64,000 nt of DNA from Arthrobacter sp. TPD3018 (GTDB lineage Bacteria; Pseudomonadota; Alphaproteobacteria; Sphingomonadales; Sphingomonadaceae): NCBI GenBank assembly GCA_003075315.1, contig QDFQ01000001.1, positions 657,870 through 721,869 on the forward strand, read 5' to 3'. Numbering within the stretch: position 1 is the stretch's first letter; each line of letters begins with the position of its first letter. Of this stretch, positions 56,077-64,000 are shown piece by piece. The notes beneath the pieces are model-generated. The model was given only the letters and a program-made list of their open reading frames with translations, was not told where the DNA came from and searched no databases. Both the position numbers and the translations under genes were made by a program.

Positions 56077-57359
56077 AACGCGTCGACCCGCGCGAGGCGT
56101 GGGCTGAGCAGATGGACGACGCCGACCGCGACCAGATAGACGCTGCCCGCCACCGCGAAGATGATCGTGTAGCTGCCCGTCGTCTGCAGGATGTAGCCGG
56201 TGAACTTCGCCATCATCATGCCGCCGATTGCCCCGACCGTGCCGCCGATGCCAACCACCGATCCGACCGCCGCCCGCGGGAACATGTCCGATGGGATGGT
56301 GTAGAGGTTGGCCGAGAAGGCCTGGTGCGCCGCGGTGGCCAGGCCGACGATCGCGACCGCCAGCCACAGATGGTCGACATATTGCGCGAAGAAGATCGGT
56401 GTCACCAGCAGCGCGCAGGCGAACATCGTCCATTTGCGCGCCGCATTGGCGGTGAAGCCGCGCTTCATCAGCCGCGACGACGACCAGCCGCCGGCGATGC
56501 TGCCGAAGTCGGAGATCAGATAGATGACGACCAGCGGCGGCCCGAAGCTGACGAGGTCGAGGTGATAGGTCTTGGCGAGGAAATCGGGCGTCCAGAAGAG
56601 GAACAGCCACCAGATGGGATCGATCAAGAACTTGCCGAGCGCATAAGCCCAGGTCTCCTGATAGCCGAGCAGCTTCAGCCAGCCGATCTTCTGGACCGGG
56701 TCGGCGGGATCGCTTTCGATATAGGCGAGCTCGGCCGCGGACACTTTCGTGCTTTCGCGCGGCCGGCGGTACAGCGCGATCCAGGCGACCAGCCACAACA
56801 AGCTGACGGCACCCGTCACGATGAACGCCATCCGCCAGCCGAAGGCGAGCGTGATGACCGGCACGATCAGCGGCGTCACCACGGCGCCGACGTTGGCGCC
56901 GGCGTTGAAGATGCCGGTCGCGAGCGCGCGCTCCTTGGCGGGGAACCATTCGGTCACCGATTTGAGGCCCGCAGGGAAGTTGCCGCTTTCGCCGATGCCC
57001 AGAATGAAGCGCGCCACCGAGAATTGAAACGCCGAGCCGACGAAGCCGCACAGCGTATGACCGAGCGTCCAGATGACGAAGGCGATCGAATAGCCGATCC
57101 GCGCGCCGACGGCGTCGACGATCCGCCCGAAGCTCAGATAGCCGATCGCATAGGCGGCCTGGAACCAGAAGATGACGTCGGCATAGGTCGTCTCCGACCA
57201 GCCGAGTTCGGCCGAGATCGTCGGCTTCAGCACCCCGATCATCTGGCGGTCGACATAGTTGATCGCGGTCGCTGCGAACAGCAGGCCGCAGATCACCCAG
57301 CGATAGCGCCCGACGGTGGCGGGTGTGGCCGTGACCTCCGGCGCTTCGATCGTTGCCAT
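56073..57359 (-). CDS. exuT: Hexuronate MFS transporter
   Basis: 428 residues with twelve membrane spans, of the ACS/ExuT family of the major facilitator superfamily. It begins RYRWVICGLLFAATAINYVD, has the DRQMIGVLKPTISAELGWS segment typical of ExuT and GudP, and the GIGESGNFPAGLKSVTEWFP loop. It would import galacturonate or glucuronate with protons. The stop overlaps the LamG gene start, and the hydratase-family gene lies 59 bases upstream. Confidence 0.93.
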   Translation of the reverse strand: MATIEAPEVTATPATVGRYRWVICGLLFAATAINYVDRQMIGVLKPTISAELGWSETTYADVIFWFQAAYAIGYLSFGRIVDAVGARIGYSIAFVIWTLGHTLCGFVGSAFQFSVARFILGIGESGNFPAGLKSVTEWFPAKERALATGIFNAGANVGAVVTPLIVPVITLAFGWRMAFIVTGAVSLLWLVAWIALYRRPRESTKVSAAELAYIESDPADPVQKIGWLKLLGYQETWAYALGKFLIDPIWWLFLFWTPDFLAKTYHLDLVSFGPPLVVIYLISDFGSIAGGWSSSRLMKRGFTANAARKWTMFACALLVTPIFFAQYVDHLWLAVAIVGLATAAHQAFSANLYTIPSDMFPRAAVGSVVGIGGTVGAIGGMMMAKFTGYILQTTGSYTIIFAVAGSVYLVAVGVVHLLSPRLARVDAL

Positions 57360-57418
57360 CGGTCTGTCTCTCCTGTGTCAGCGGCCTCTTGGCGGGCCGT
57401 TTGTCTTGGGATGGCGCG

Positions 57419-58213
57419 TTATTGCGCGGTGATCGTGCAGTGGATCGACAGGCGGCCGTCGAACCGCGCCTCCACCCGGTCGCCCACGGCGACCTGATGG
57501 ACGCCGGTGACCGCACCGGTCGAAATCCACTGTCCCGCCGTAACCGGGATATTGCGTGCGGCGAGATGCTGGAACAGGAAGCGCGCCGCGCCGAAGGGGC
57601 CGTCGAGCATGTCGGCGGCGATGCCGGTGCCGATCTCCGCATCGTTGATGTAGAGTGCGACCGGCCAGCAATTGAGGTCGGTATCCTGCCAGCCGTCGAT
57701 CGCGGCGCCGATGACGAGGCCGTTGTTGTTGCCAAAGTCCGAAATGGTGACGGTCGGCCCGTTGGTATTGATCCCGGGGAAGGGGGAACTCGCGATCTCG
57801 ATGCCCACATGCACCGCATTGATCAGCGCGCGCGCGTCCGCCATGGAAAATTCACGCTGCGCCGGATCGGGCGCACGGCCGATGCGCAGGAGGAATTCCG
57901 CTTCCGCTGCGCCGAATCCATCGGCGAAGATCGGCATCTCGCAATGTTCGGTGTTGGTGACCTGATCGGCGAAGATCGGGCCGGCCAGGCGGTCGAACCC
58001 TTCGGCGGGCGGGTTGATCCGGCCGACTTTCCAGCCGGCAACCGGACGATCGCTGAGCGCCAGCGCGGCATCCTGTACCGCATAGGCGTTCGCCAGATCG
58101 TGCGGAATCGTGCCTGGATAGTCTGGCAAAGCCGTGGCGGTCCGTCGCGCCTCCACGAACGCCTGCGCAACCTGCGCGATATCGCTGTCCGGCTTCACCG
58201 CAGCCCCTCCCAT
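57419..58213 (-). CDS. FAH/2-keto-4-pentenoate hydratase-family protein
   Basis: 264 residues from ATG 58213 (no clear ribosome site). The hydratase/FAH fold is shown by GWKVGRINPPAEGFDRLAGP, an AEAEFLLRIGR metal-site segment and GVEIASSPF then the SDFGNNNGLVIG stretch. Family members hydrate 2-hydroxypentadienoate or decarboxylate and cleave 2-oxo acids with Mg. It is not an established enzyme of the galacturonate isomerase pathway. The operator at 58241 is directly upstream and the gene precedes exuT, so its product likely acts on an uronate-derived keto acid. Confidence 0.85.
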   Translation of the reverse strand: MGGAAVKPDSDIAQVAQAFVEARRTATALPDYPGTIPHDLANAYAVQDAALALSDRPVAGWKVGRINPPAEGFDRLAGPIFADQVTNTEHCEMPIFADGFGAAEAEFLLRIGRAPDPAQREFSMADARALINAVHVGIEIASSPFPGINTNGPTVTISDFGNNNGLVIGAAIDGWQDTDLNCWPVALYINDAEIGTGIAADMLDGPFGAARFLFQHLAARNIPVTAGQWISTGAVTGVHQVAVGDRVEARFDGRLSIHCTITAQ

Positions 58214-58240
58214 GTCATTCGTCGTTATCGGATCGATATG

Positions 58241-58256
58241 GGAAACCGGTGTCATT
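58241..58256. promoter_or_regulatory. LacI-family operator site 4 (hydratase-exuT unit)
   Basis: GGAAACCGGTGTCATT, 28 bases before the hydratase start, in the 63-base gap after the reductase gene. The right half GGTGTCA is perfect. Confidence 0.6.
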
Positions 58257-58276
58257 GGCAAGCATGGCGAGCGTCC

Positions 58277-59707
58277 TCACGCGAAAAATCGCGGCCAGTC
58301 CGCCGATGCGGCGGCAGTCGCGGCAGAGACGATCGCTGCGCGCACCTCGGCGTCGGTGGCGATGGCGGACGGTACGAGATGGCCGGCCGCGATCAGCGCG
58401 TCGATCACCGCCGCGACGTCGCGTTGCTGCGCGATCGACAGCAGCGTTTCGGCCGCCGGATCGACGATCGCCGTATCCGTGCGTGCGCGCGCCATCAGGA
58501 ATGCGACCCAAGCGCCGAGGGCCCGAACCACATGGGCTGGCATGCGCCCCGCCTGCCGGTTGGCGACCAACGTATCGCCGAGGCGATAGGGCAGCTTCTG
58601 CGAGCCGTCCTGCGCGATCTGGTCCAGCCGGTGGACGATCGCGGGATTGCGGAACCGCGTCAGGATCGCTGCTGCATAGGCGTCGAGGTCGAAGCCCGCC
58701 ACCGGGGTCAGCATCGGCGCGATATCCTGTCGGATCATCGCGGCGACGAATGCGGCGAGGGGGCCATCCGCCATCGCTTCGGCCACGCTCGTCGCGCCGC
58801 GCAGCAGGCCGATATAGGCAAGCGTCGAATGCGCGCCGTTGAGGATGCGCAGCTTGGCCCGCTCGTAGCTGGCGACATCCTGCGTCAGCGTCGCACCCAC
58901 GCTGCCCAAGGCGGTGATGGCGTCCGCCCCGACGTCCTCGATCACCCATTGCACGAAGGCCTCGCGCTGGACGGGGGCGTCATCGTCCAAGCCGATCGCG
59001 GTACTCACGTCGGTGAGCAATGTCGCATCGCTTGCCGGCGTGATCGAATCGACCATCGTGGAGGGGACGCGCACAGTCTCGGCGATCCATGCTGCCAGTT
59101 CAGGGTCGCTGGCGGCGGCGAAGGCGACGAGCGCGGCGTGCAGCTTACGCCCGTTGCTCGCCAGATTGTCGCAAGGCATCGCCACGAACGGAGCGACGCC
59201 CGCTGTCCGGCGCGCGGCCAGCCCCGCCACCAGCCAGCCGACGATGCTGCGCCGCGGCTCGCCCGCCAGATCGTGGACGATATCCGCGTGGGCCATGTCA
59301 AGAGTGCCATCGGCCTGCAGACAATACCCCTTTTCGGTCACCGTCATCGTCACCAGCCGGACGTTAGGGTCGGCCAGCAGCGCCGCGACATCTGTATGAT
59401 CGTCCGGCCCCAAGAAGCGTTTGTGCGCCCCGATGATGCGCATCGCCGGTTCGGCGTCGCGCACCACGAGCGTATACAGGCCATCCTGAGCGGCCAATGC
59501 TTCTACCGTGCCGGCGCTGCGTAACGATACGGCTGCAATGCCCCAATTCGGGTCGCGCGCCAGCAGATCGTCGATGTAGGTCGCTTGATGCGCGCGGTGG
59601 AACGCGCCCGGACCGAAGTGCACGATGCCGATCTTGCTCTCCGGCCGCTCGCGCGGCGCCGCGATAGCGGCCGGGACCTGAGGCAGGGTGGCGCGGGATA
59701 GTCTCAT
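58277..59707 (-). CDS. uxuB: Fructuronate/tagaturonate reductase (mannitol dehydrogenase family)
   Basis: 476 residues of the polyol-specific long-chain dehydrogenase family: VHFGPGAFHRAHQATYIDDL (NAD site; residues 29-48), VTEKGYCLQADG, a VAMPCDNLASNGRKL segment and the catalytic Lys pattern in KLRILNGAHSTLAYIGLL. FHRAHQ is the fructuronate reductase/mannitol dehydrogenase mark rather than that of E. coli UxaB. With altronate dehydratase next door it may reduce tagaturonate to altronate in vivo, or both. Start overlaps uxaA stop by 4 bases. Confidence 0.88.
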   Translation of the reverse strand: MRLSRATLPQVPAAIAAPRERPESKIGIVHFGPGAFHRAHQATYIDDLLARDPNWGIAAVSLRSAGTVEALAAQDGLYTLVVRDAEPAMRIIGAHKRFLGPDDHTDVAALLADPNVRLVTMTVTEKGYCLQADGTLDMAHADIVHDLAGEPRRSIVGWLVAGLAARRTAGVAPFVAMPCDNLASNGRKLHAALVAFAAASDPELAAWIAETVRVPSTMVDSITPASDATLLTDVSTAIGLDDDAPVQREAFVQWVIEDVGADAITALGSVGATLTQDVASYERAKLRILNGAHSTLAYIGLLRGATSVAEAMADGPLAAFVAAMIRQDIAPMLTPVAGFDLDAYAAAILTRFRNPAIVHRLDQIAQDGSQKLPYRLGDTLVANRQAGRMPAHVVRALGAWVAFLMARARTDTAIVDPAAETLLSIAQQRDVAAVIDALIAAGHLVPSAIATDAEVRAAIVSAATAAASADWPRFFA

Positions 59708-61203
59708 AACGTGACGCCTCGTTTCCAGATCGCGATCTCGCGCTCGCCATTGCGTTCGGCGGCAGTGGTCTCGCCCGACGCAACTGCGACGATGCGCGCG
59801 AGCAAGGCCTCGGATGCCGCGCCGAACCCGGTGTCGAGCACCGCACCTGCGTCAAAATCGACCCAGCCGGGCTTGCGCGCTGCAAGGTCGCTGTTCGATG
59901 CGATCTTGATCGTTGGCACCGGGAAACCCAGCGGCGTACCGCGCCCGGTGGTGAACAGGATCGCGGTCGCCCCCGCGGCGGCAAGGGCGGTGGAGGATAC
60001 CGCATCGTTACCCGGCGCCTCCAGCAAGGTGAGGCCGGTCTGCGTGGCCTCCTCGCCGTAACCGATCACCGCGCCCACGCGGGCCCGTCCGGCCTTCTGC
60101 ACCGCGCCGAACGATTTTTCCTCCAGCGTCGTGATCCCGCCGGCGACGTTGCCGGGGGAGGGGTTTTCCGACACCGGCTCGCCGTGATCGAGGAAATAAC
60201 GTTTGAAGCCGTTCACCACGCCGACGATCCGGTCGAACGCCTGCGGCGCGGCGGCACGATCCATCAGCGTCTGTTCGGCGCCGAAAATCTCGGGGATTTC
60301 CGTGAAGACGACGCGCCCGCCCGCCGCGACGACGCGGTCGCTCATCTGCCCGACCAGCGGGTTGGCTGTCAGGCCCGACAGGCCGTCCGATCCACCGCAT
60401 TTCACGCCGAGGACCAGATCGCTTAGCGGGCACGGCGTGCGTTCCGTCCGCGCCGCCTCGGCAAGCGCGACGACCGCAGCGATGCCCTCTTCGACCTCGT
60501 CGGCGCTCAGCTGAGCGGTCAGCGTGCGAATCCGGCCGCGATGCGCTGCGGGAACCGCGTCGAGCAGCGCCGCAACCTGATTCTCTTCGCAACCCAGCCC
60601 GACGATCAGGACCCCGCCGGCATTGGGATGGCTCGCCAGCCCGGCGAGGATCGCGCGAGTGCCGCCTAAGTCATCGCCCAGCTGCGAACAGCCGTGCGGG
60701 TGGGTGAAGGCGTGGACGCCATCCACCGCATCGCCGACCTGCGCCGCAGCGCCTGCCGCTATCCGCTGCGCTGTCCGCGCGACGCAACCGACCGTCGGCA
60801 GCACCCAGATCTCGTTACGCGTCGCGACCCGCCCGTCCGCCCGGCGATAGCCCATGAAGGTCGGCGCCTCTACCTGTGGCAAGGTCGCCGCGGGGGTCGG
60901 CGCGTAGCGATAGTCCAGCGTCGCATCGAGCGCGGTCGACAGATTGTGGCTGTGAACGTGTGCGCCGGGCTGGATGGCGGCCGTGGCATGGCCGATCGGA
61001 AAGCCGTATTTGAGGACTGGGGTTCCCATGTCCATCGGCAGCAGCGCGACCTTGTGACCCCGCGCGATATCGTCGGCGAGGGTGATCACGCTCCCGATCG
61101 CGTCTCCGGCGGCCCCATCGATCGTCAGCGTGTCGCCGGCGCGTGCGTCGTCCAGCATCGTGGCGACCGTATCGGTCGGCGCCACCTTCCATGCCCTCGC
61201 CAT
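59704..61203 (-). CDS. uxaA: Altronate dehydratase
   Basis: Converts D-altronate to 2-keto-3-deoxygluconate. 499 residues from ATG 61203 with GAGAGG in front. The N-terminal SAF domain has GAHVHSHNLS (residues 81-90), and the main domain the metal-binding family pattern GYRRADGRVATRNEIWVLPT, THPHGCSQLGDD, GLGCEENQV, GVKCGGSDGLSGLTANPL and PGNDAVSSTALAAAGA. Iron-dependent by family. First gene of a two-gene unit with uxuB, divergent from lacI with a shared operator between them. Confidence 0.95.
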   Translation of the reverse strand: MARAWKVAPTDTVATMLDDARAGDTLTIDGAAGDAIGSVITLADDIARGHKVALLPMDMGTPVLKYGFPIGHATAAIQPGAHVHSHNLSTALDATLDYRYAPTPAATLPQVEAPTFMGYRRADGRVATRNEIWVLPTVGCVARTAQRIAAGAAAQVGDAVDGVHAFTHPHGCSQLGDDLGGTRAILAGLASHPNAGGVLIVGLGCEENQVAALLDAVPAAHRGRIRTLTAQLSADEVEEGIAAVVALAEAARTERTPCPLSDLVLGVKCGGSDGLSGLTANPLVGQMSDRVVAAGGRVVFTEIPEIFGAEQTLMDRAAAPQAFDRIVGVVNGFKRYFLDHGEPVSENPSPGNVAGGITTLEEKSFGAVQKAGRARVGAVIGYGEEATQTGLTLLEAPGNDAVSSTALAAAGATAILFTTGRGTPLGFPVPTIKIASNSDLAARKPGWVDFDAGAVLDTGFGAASEALLARIVAVASGETTAAERNGEREIAIWKRGVTL

Positions 61204-61226
61204 GCCATCCTCTCGACATTCGTTTC

Positions 61227-61240
61227 GGTAACCGGTGTCA
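61227..61240. promoter_or_regulatory. LacI-family operator site 5 (uxaA / lacI divergent region)
   Basis: GGTAACCGGTGTCA lies 24 bases before uxaA and 77 before lacI. One site could control both directions, including autoregulation. Confidence 0.7.
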
Positions 61241-61316
61241 GATGTGTCCTGTCCGGACGATCTTTGCAAGGGTGCGGGACTGGCGGGATTGTTTCAGCCG
61301 CTTTACACCCGATGCC

Positions 61317-62345
61317 ATGCAGAAGACCGGCCAGCCGACGATCAACGATGTGGCGCGCGTCGCCGGCGTATCGAAGAAGACCGTCAGCCGGGTCATCAAC
61401 CGCTCGCCATTGCTCAACGAAGACACGCGGAAACGTGTCGAAGAGGTCATCGCGGATCTCAGCTACATTCCGAACCCGCAAGCGCGGGCGCTGGCGCTGC
61501 GCCGCAATTTCCTGATCGGCCTCGTTCATGACAATCCCAATGCGCAGACGGTGATGAACGTCCAGCAGGGCATGCTGGAAGCGCTGCACGATACCGAATT
61601 CGAAATGGTGGTGCGCCCGCTCGATCGCGGCTCGGCGACGATGCTGGAGGATCTGCGTCACTTCCTCGAACGCCAGCGTTTGTTCGGCGTGTTGCTGATG
61701 CCGCCGATCAGCGAGAACGATTCGGTGGCGAAGCTGTGCGACGATATCGGTTGCCGTTACGTGCGCATGGGGTCGGCGGTGCTGGATGCGGCCGACCATA
61801 TGGTCGCCTCCAACGACCGAGAGGCAGTGCAGGGCGCGGTCGCCTATCTGATAGAACAGGGGCATCGCCGCATCGGCCTGGTCGCAGGCCCGCACGGTTT
61901 CCGCTCGGCGCGGGAGCGGCGGCAGGGGTTCGAGGACGCGCTGGCGGAGGCGGGGATCGCGCTGCCGCGATCAATGATCGCTGATGGCAATTATACCTTC
62001 GATTCGGGGCTGGTCGCGGCGGAGCGGCTGCTCGATGTCGTGCCGCGCCCGACGGCGATCTTCTCCTCGAACGACGAAATGGCCGCCGGCGTGATCCATG
62101 CCGCCCGCCAGCGTGGGCTGGAGATTCCGCGTGACCTTTCGATCATCGGCTTCGACGACACGCCGATCGCCGCGCATGTCTGGCCCCCGCTGACGACGGT
62201 GCGCTGGCCGATCGCCTCCATGGCCCGATCGGCGGCGCTCAAACTGATCGCAGGCGGCATGGAGCAGGAACCGGACGTGGAAGAACCCTCGCTCTTCCTG
62301 TCGACGCTGATCCGCCGTGCATCGGTCGCCGCGCCCCGCGAATGA
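61317..62345 (+). CDS. LacI-family transcriptional regulator of the hexuronate locus
   Basis: 342 residues from ATG 61317, the family start; no good ribosome site precedes it. Residues 8-28 are the helix-turn-helix (TINDVARVAGVSKKTVSRVI), with the hinge NPQARALALRR near 52-62 whose Leu would wedge into a central CpG, matching the CG centre of the operators around it. The rest is the periplasmic-binding-like effector domain (EQGHRRIGLVAGP, TAIFSSNDEMAAGVIHAARQ and IIGFDDTPIA). It is placed between uxaA and uxaC. Likely inducer is a pathway intermediate such as an uronate. Confidence 0.92.
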   Translation: MQKTGQPTINDVARVAGVSKKTVSRVINRSPLLNEDTRKRVEEVIADLSYIPNPQARALALRRNFLIGLVHDNPNAQTVMNVQQGMLEALHDTEFEMVVRPLDRGSATMLEDLRHFLERQRLFGVLLMPPISENDSVAKLCDDIGCRYVRMGSAVLDAADHMVASNDREAVQGAVAYLIEQGHRRIGLVAGPHGFRSARERRQGFEDALAEAGIALPRSMIADGNYTFDSGLVAAERLLDVVPRPTAIFSSNDEMAAGVIHAARQRGLEIPRDLSIIGFDDTPIAAHVWPPLTTVRWPIASMARSAALKLIAGGMEQEPDVEEPSLFLSTLIRRASVAAPRE

Positions 62346-62367
62346 GACTGGGGGTTGCGTCACGATT

Positions 62368-62381
62368 TGACACCGGTTACC
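62368..62381. promoter_or_regulatory. LacI-family operator site 6 (uxaC)
   Basis: TGACACCGGTTACC, 43 bases before uxaC. A perfect TTGACA (62367-62372) overlaps its left half and could be the -35 of the uxaC promoter. Confidence 0.7.
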
Positions 62382-62424
62382 AAGCTGTCAGCCGCCTGCC
62401 GAAGGGCGCTTCGAGAGGATAGAG

Positions 62425-63873
62425 ATGGCCCGGGCTTTGCGCCTCGACCCCGACCGCCTGTTCCCGGCTGATCCGACGACACGCAGCATCGCGCGCACGC
62501 TCTATGCCGGTGTCGCGGACCTGCCGATCGTCAGCCCGCACGGCCACACCGATCCCCGCTGGTTCGCCGAGAATGCGAACTGGACCGACGCGACCTCGCT
62601 CCTGCTGGCGCCCGATCATTATCTGTATCGCATGCTCTACAGCCAGGGCATCGCACTCGACACGCTCGCGATCCCGCACAAGGGCGGCGTGCCTGCCACC
62701 GATCCGCGCGCGGCGTGGCGCGTGTTCGCGGACCATTATCACCTGTTCCGTGGGACGCCCTCGCGCCTGTGGCTCGATCATGTCTTCGCGGAGGTGTTCG
62801 GGATCGACGTCGCGCTGGAGGCGGAAACGGCCGACCTCTATTTCGACGCAATCGGGGAGGCGCTCGCCACCGATGCGTTTCGGCCGCGCGCGCTGTTCGA
62901 TCGCTTCCGCATCGACTTTCTCGCCACGACCGAGGGCGCGCAGGACAGTCTCGATGCGCATCATACGATCCACGCGTCGGGCTGGGGCGGACGCGTCGTC
63001 ACCACCTATCGCCCCGATGGGGTGATCGATGTCGAACATGAGGCGTTCGTGCCGGCGATGGCGCGCTTCGCCGAGTTGACCGGCGAGGACGTCTATGGCT
63101 GGCAGGGCTATCTCGCTGCCCACCGCAAGCGCCGCACCCACTTTCGCGCAGCGGGCGCGACCGCGACCGATCACGGCCATCCGACGGCAGCGACCGCCAA
63201 TCTGACGCCGCAGGAATGCGAAGCGCTGTTCGCGCGCATCGTCGGCGGCGATTGGACCCCCGCGGACGCCGAGCTGTTCCGCGCGCAGATGCTGACCGAA
63301 ATGGCGGCGATGAGCACGGAGGATGGCATGGTCATGCAGATCCACCCCGGTAGTTTCCGCAACCACAATGCCGGTCTGTTCGCCAGTCACGGTCGCGACA
63401 AGGGTGCGGACATTCCGACGCGCACCGATTACGTCCGCGCGCTGAAACCGCTGCTCGACCGGTTCGGCACCTCGCCCGATCTGTCGATCATCCTCTTCAC
63501 GCTGGACGAGAGCGCCTATGCACGCGAACTCGCGCCGCTCGCCGGCCATTATCCGTGCCTGAAGCTGGGCCCCTCCTGGTGGTTCCACGACAGCCCCGAA
63601 GGCATGCGCCGCTTCCGCGAGATGACGACCGAGACTGCCGGATTTTATAACACCGTCGGCTTCAACGACGACACGCGCGCATTCCTGTCGATCCCCGCGC
63701 GGCACGACGTTGCGCGCCGCGTCGACTGTGCCTTCCTGGCGCGGCTCGTCGCCGAACATCGCATCGCGGACTGGGAGGCGGCGGACCTCGCACAGGAACT
63801 GACCGCCGGCCTCGTCCGCCGCGCCTATCGTATCGACCAGAGCACGGCCGCCCAGCGCGGCCCGAAGGAGTGA
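62425..63873 (+). CDS. uxaC: Uronate (glucuronate/galacturonate) isomerase
   Basis: Interconverts D-galacturonate and D-tagaturonate, or D-glucuronate and D-fructuronate. 482 residues of the amidohydrolase-like UxaC family; the metal histidines His39 and His41 are in [11 protein letters not shown], and further family segments are [45 protein letters not shown] and [17 protein letters not shown]. Length is normal (about 470). A GAGAGGATA site precedes the ATG. kduI follows after 2 bases. Confidence 0.96.
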   Translation: MARALRLDPDRLFPADPTTRSIARTLYAGVADLPIVSPHGHTDPRWFAENANWTDATSLLLAPDHYLYRMLYSQGIALDTLAIPHKGGVPATDPRAAWRVFADHYHLFRGTPSRLWLDHVFAEVFGIDVALEAETADLYFDAIGEALATDAFRPRALFDRFRIDFLATTEGAQDSLDAHHTIHASGWGGRVVTTYRPDGVIDVEHEAFVPAMARFAELTGEDVYGWQGYLAAHRKRRTHFRAAGATATDHGHPTAATANLTPQECEALFARIVGGDWTPADAELFRAQMLTEMAAMSTEDGMVMQIHPGSFRNHNAGLFASHGRDKGADIPTRTDYVRALKPLLDRFGTSPDLSIILFTLDESAYARELAPLAGHYPCLKLGPSWWFHDSPEGMRRFREMTTETAGFYNTVGFNDDTRAFLSIPARHDVARRVDCAFLARLVAEHRIADWEAADLAQELTAGLVRRAYRIDQSTAAQRGPKE

Positions 63874-63875
63874 CC

Positions 63876-64000
63876 ATGTACGACCGGACCTATTACGCGA
63901 CGCATCCGGACATGATGGAGTGCGTGTCGAACGACGAGTTGCGCGACCGTTATCTGATCCAGGGGCTGTTCCGCGACGGCGAGTGCGTGCTGAACTACAC
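63876..64000 (+). CDS. kduI: 5-keto-4-deoxyuronate isomerase, N-terminus (cut by window edge)
   Basis: Only 41 codons are present from ATG 63876, preceded by GAAGGAG. The start [20 protein letters not shown] and then [15 protein letters not shown] match the KduI opening (YATHP/ELRxxYLI). KduI handles the unsaturated monouronate left by pectate lyase, isomerising 5-keto-4-deoxyuronate to 2,5-diketo-3-deoxygluconate. Its presence directly after uxaC ties the cluster to lyase-derived pectin fragments. Confidence 0.85.
   Translation, partial: MYDRTYYATHPDMMECVSNDELRDRYLIQGLFRDGECVLNY

Noticed and set aside
56077-57819. Upstream extension of the LamG gene frame to 57819
   Set aside because: It runs antisense-frame through exuT and the hydratase gene, with no similarity; the signal peptide and GTGA overlap place the start at 56076.

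Overview
The window looks like chromosome of a sphingomonad-type alphaproteobacterium (Sphingomonas or a close relative). The GC content is high, Shine-Dalgarno sites are GGAG-like, and the gene set is typical of the group: a long-form SerC next to SerA, HisZ and PurA, a SciP (DUF1153) cell-cycle regulator, a Ku-LigD pair, very large TonB-dependent receptors of the Xanthomonas/Caulobacter type, and a complete Mla-type lipid ABC system. No species can be named from the sequence alone.

Positions 1-39,000 hold mostly housekeeping genes: the start of pheA (cut by the window edge), a membrane-tethered cytochrome c, a LOG-family hydrolase, an extensin-like lipoprotein, serC-serA-hisZ-purA, a Gly/Thr-repeat secreted protein, an operon-like run of DnaJ-like protein, YihY/BrkB protein, fabI, GNAT and aroC, a transglutaminase with a circularly permuted ATP-grasp/alpha-E protein, ku-ligD, pdxH-CDF transporter-phzF, mnmA, sciP, a GlsB/YeaQ membrane protein, a SIMPL protein, an RND efflux adaptor and pump, a DUF445 protein, mlaE-mlaF-mlaD plus lipoprotein, and a cyclophilin-like protein. 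Eight dispersed REP-like palindromic elements of three related sequence types sit between these genes, mostly between convergent gene ends.

At 39,001 a tRNA-Ser(GGA) gene marks a change. It is followed by a 49-codon truncated start of an FAD-dependent monooxygenase gene, then a Zur-like operator and a ZnuD-like TonB receptor, an SDR and an EamA transporter. No REP-like element was found to the right of the tRNA.

Positions 44,000-64,000 form a pectin and hexuronate utilisation locus: a PL10 pectate lyase, a 1181-residue TonB receptor, a GH43 enzyme, a DUF885 protein, a 1267-residue LamG-containing protein of unknown activity, the hexuronate transporter ExuT, a FAH/hydratase-family enzyme, a fructuronate/tagaturonate reductase family enzyme, altronate dehydratase UxaA, a LacI-family regulator, uronate isomerase UxaC and the start of KduI. 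Six copies of a palindrome with core ACCGGT (consensus close to TGACACCGGTGTCA) lie in front of these transcription units. I infer that the LacI protein encoded in the cluster controls the whole locus through them. The likely flow is: pectate is cut outside the cell, oligomers enter through the TonB receptor, periplasmic enzymes trim them, ExuT imports the monomers, and UxaC, the reductase, UxaA and KduI feed them toward 2-keto-3-deoxygluconate.
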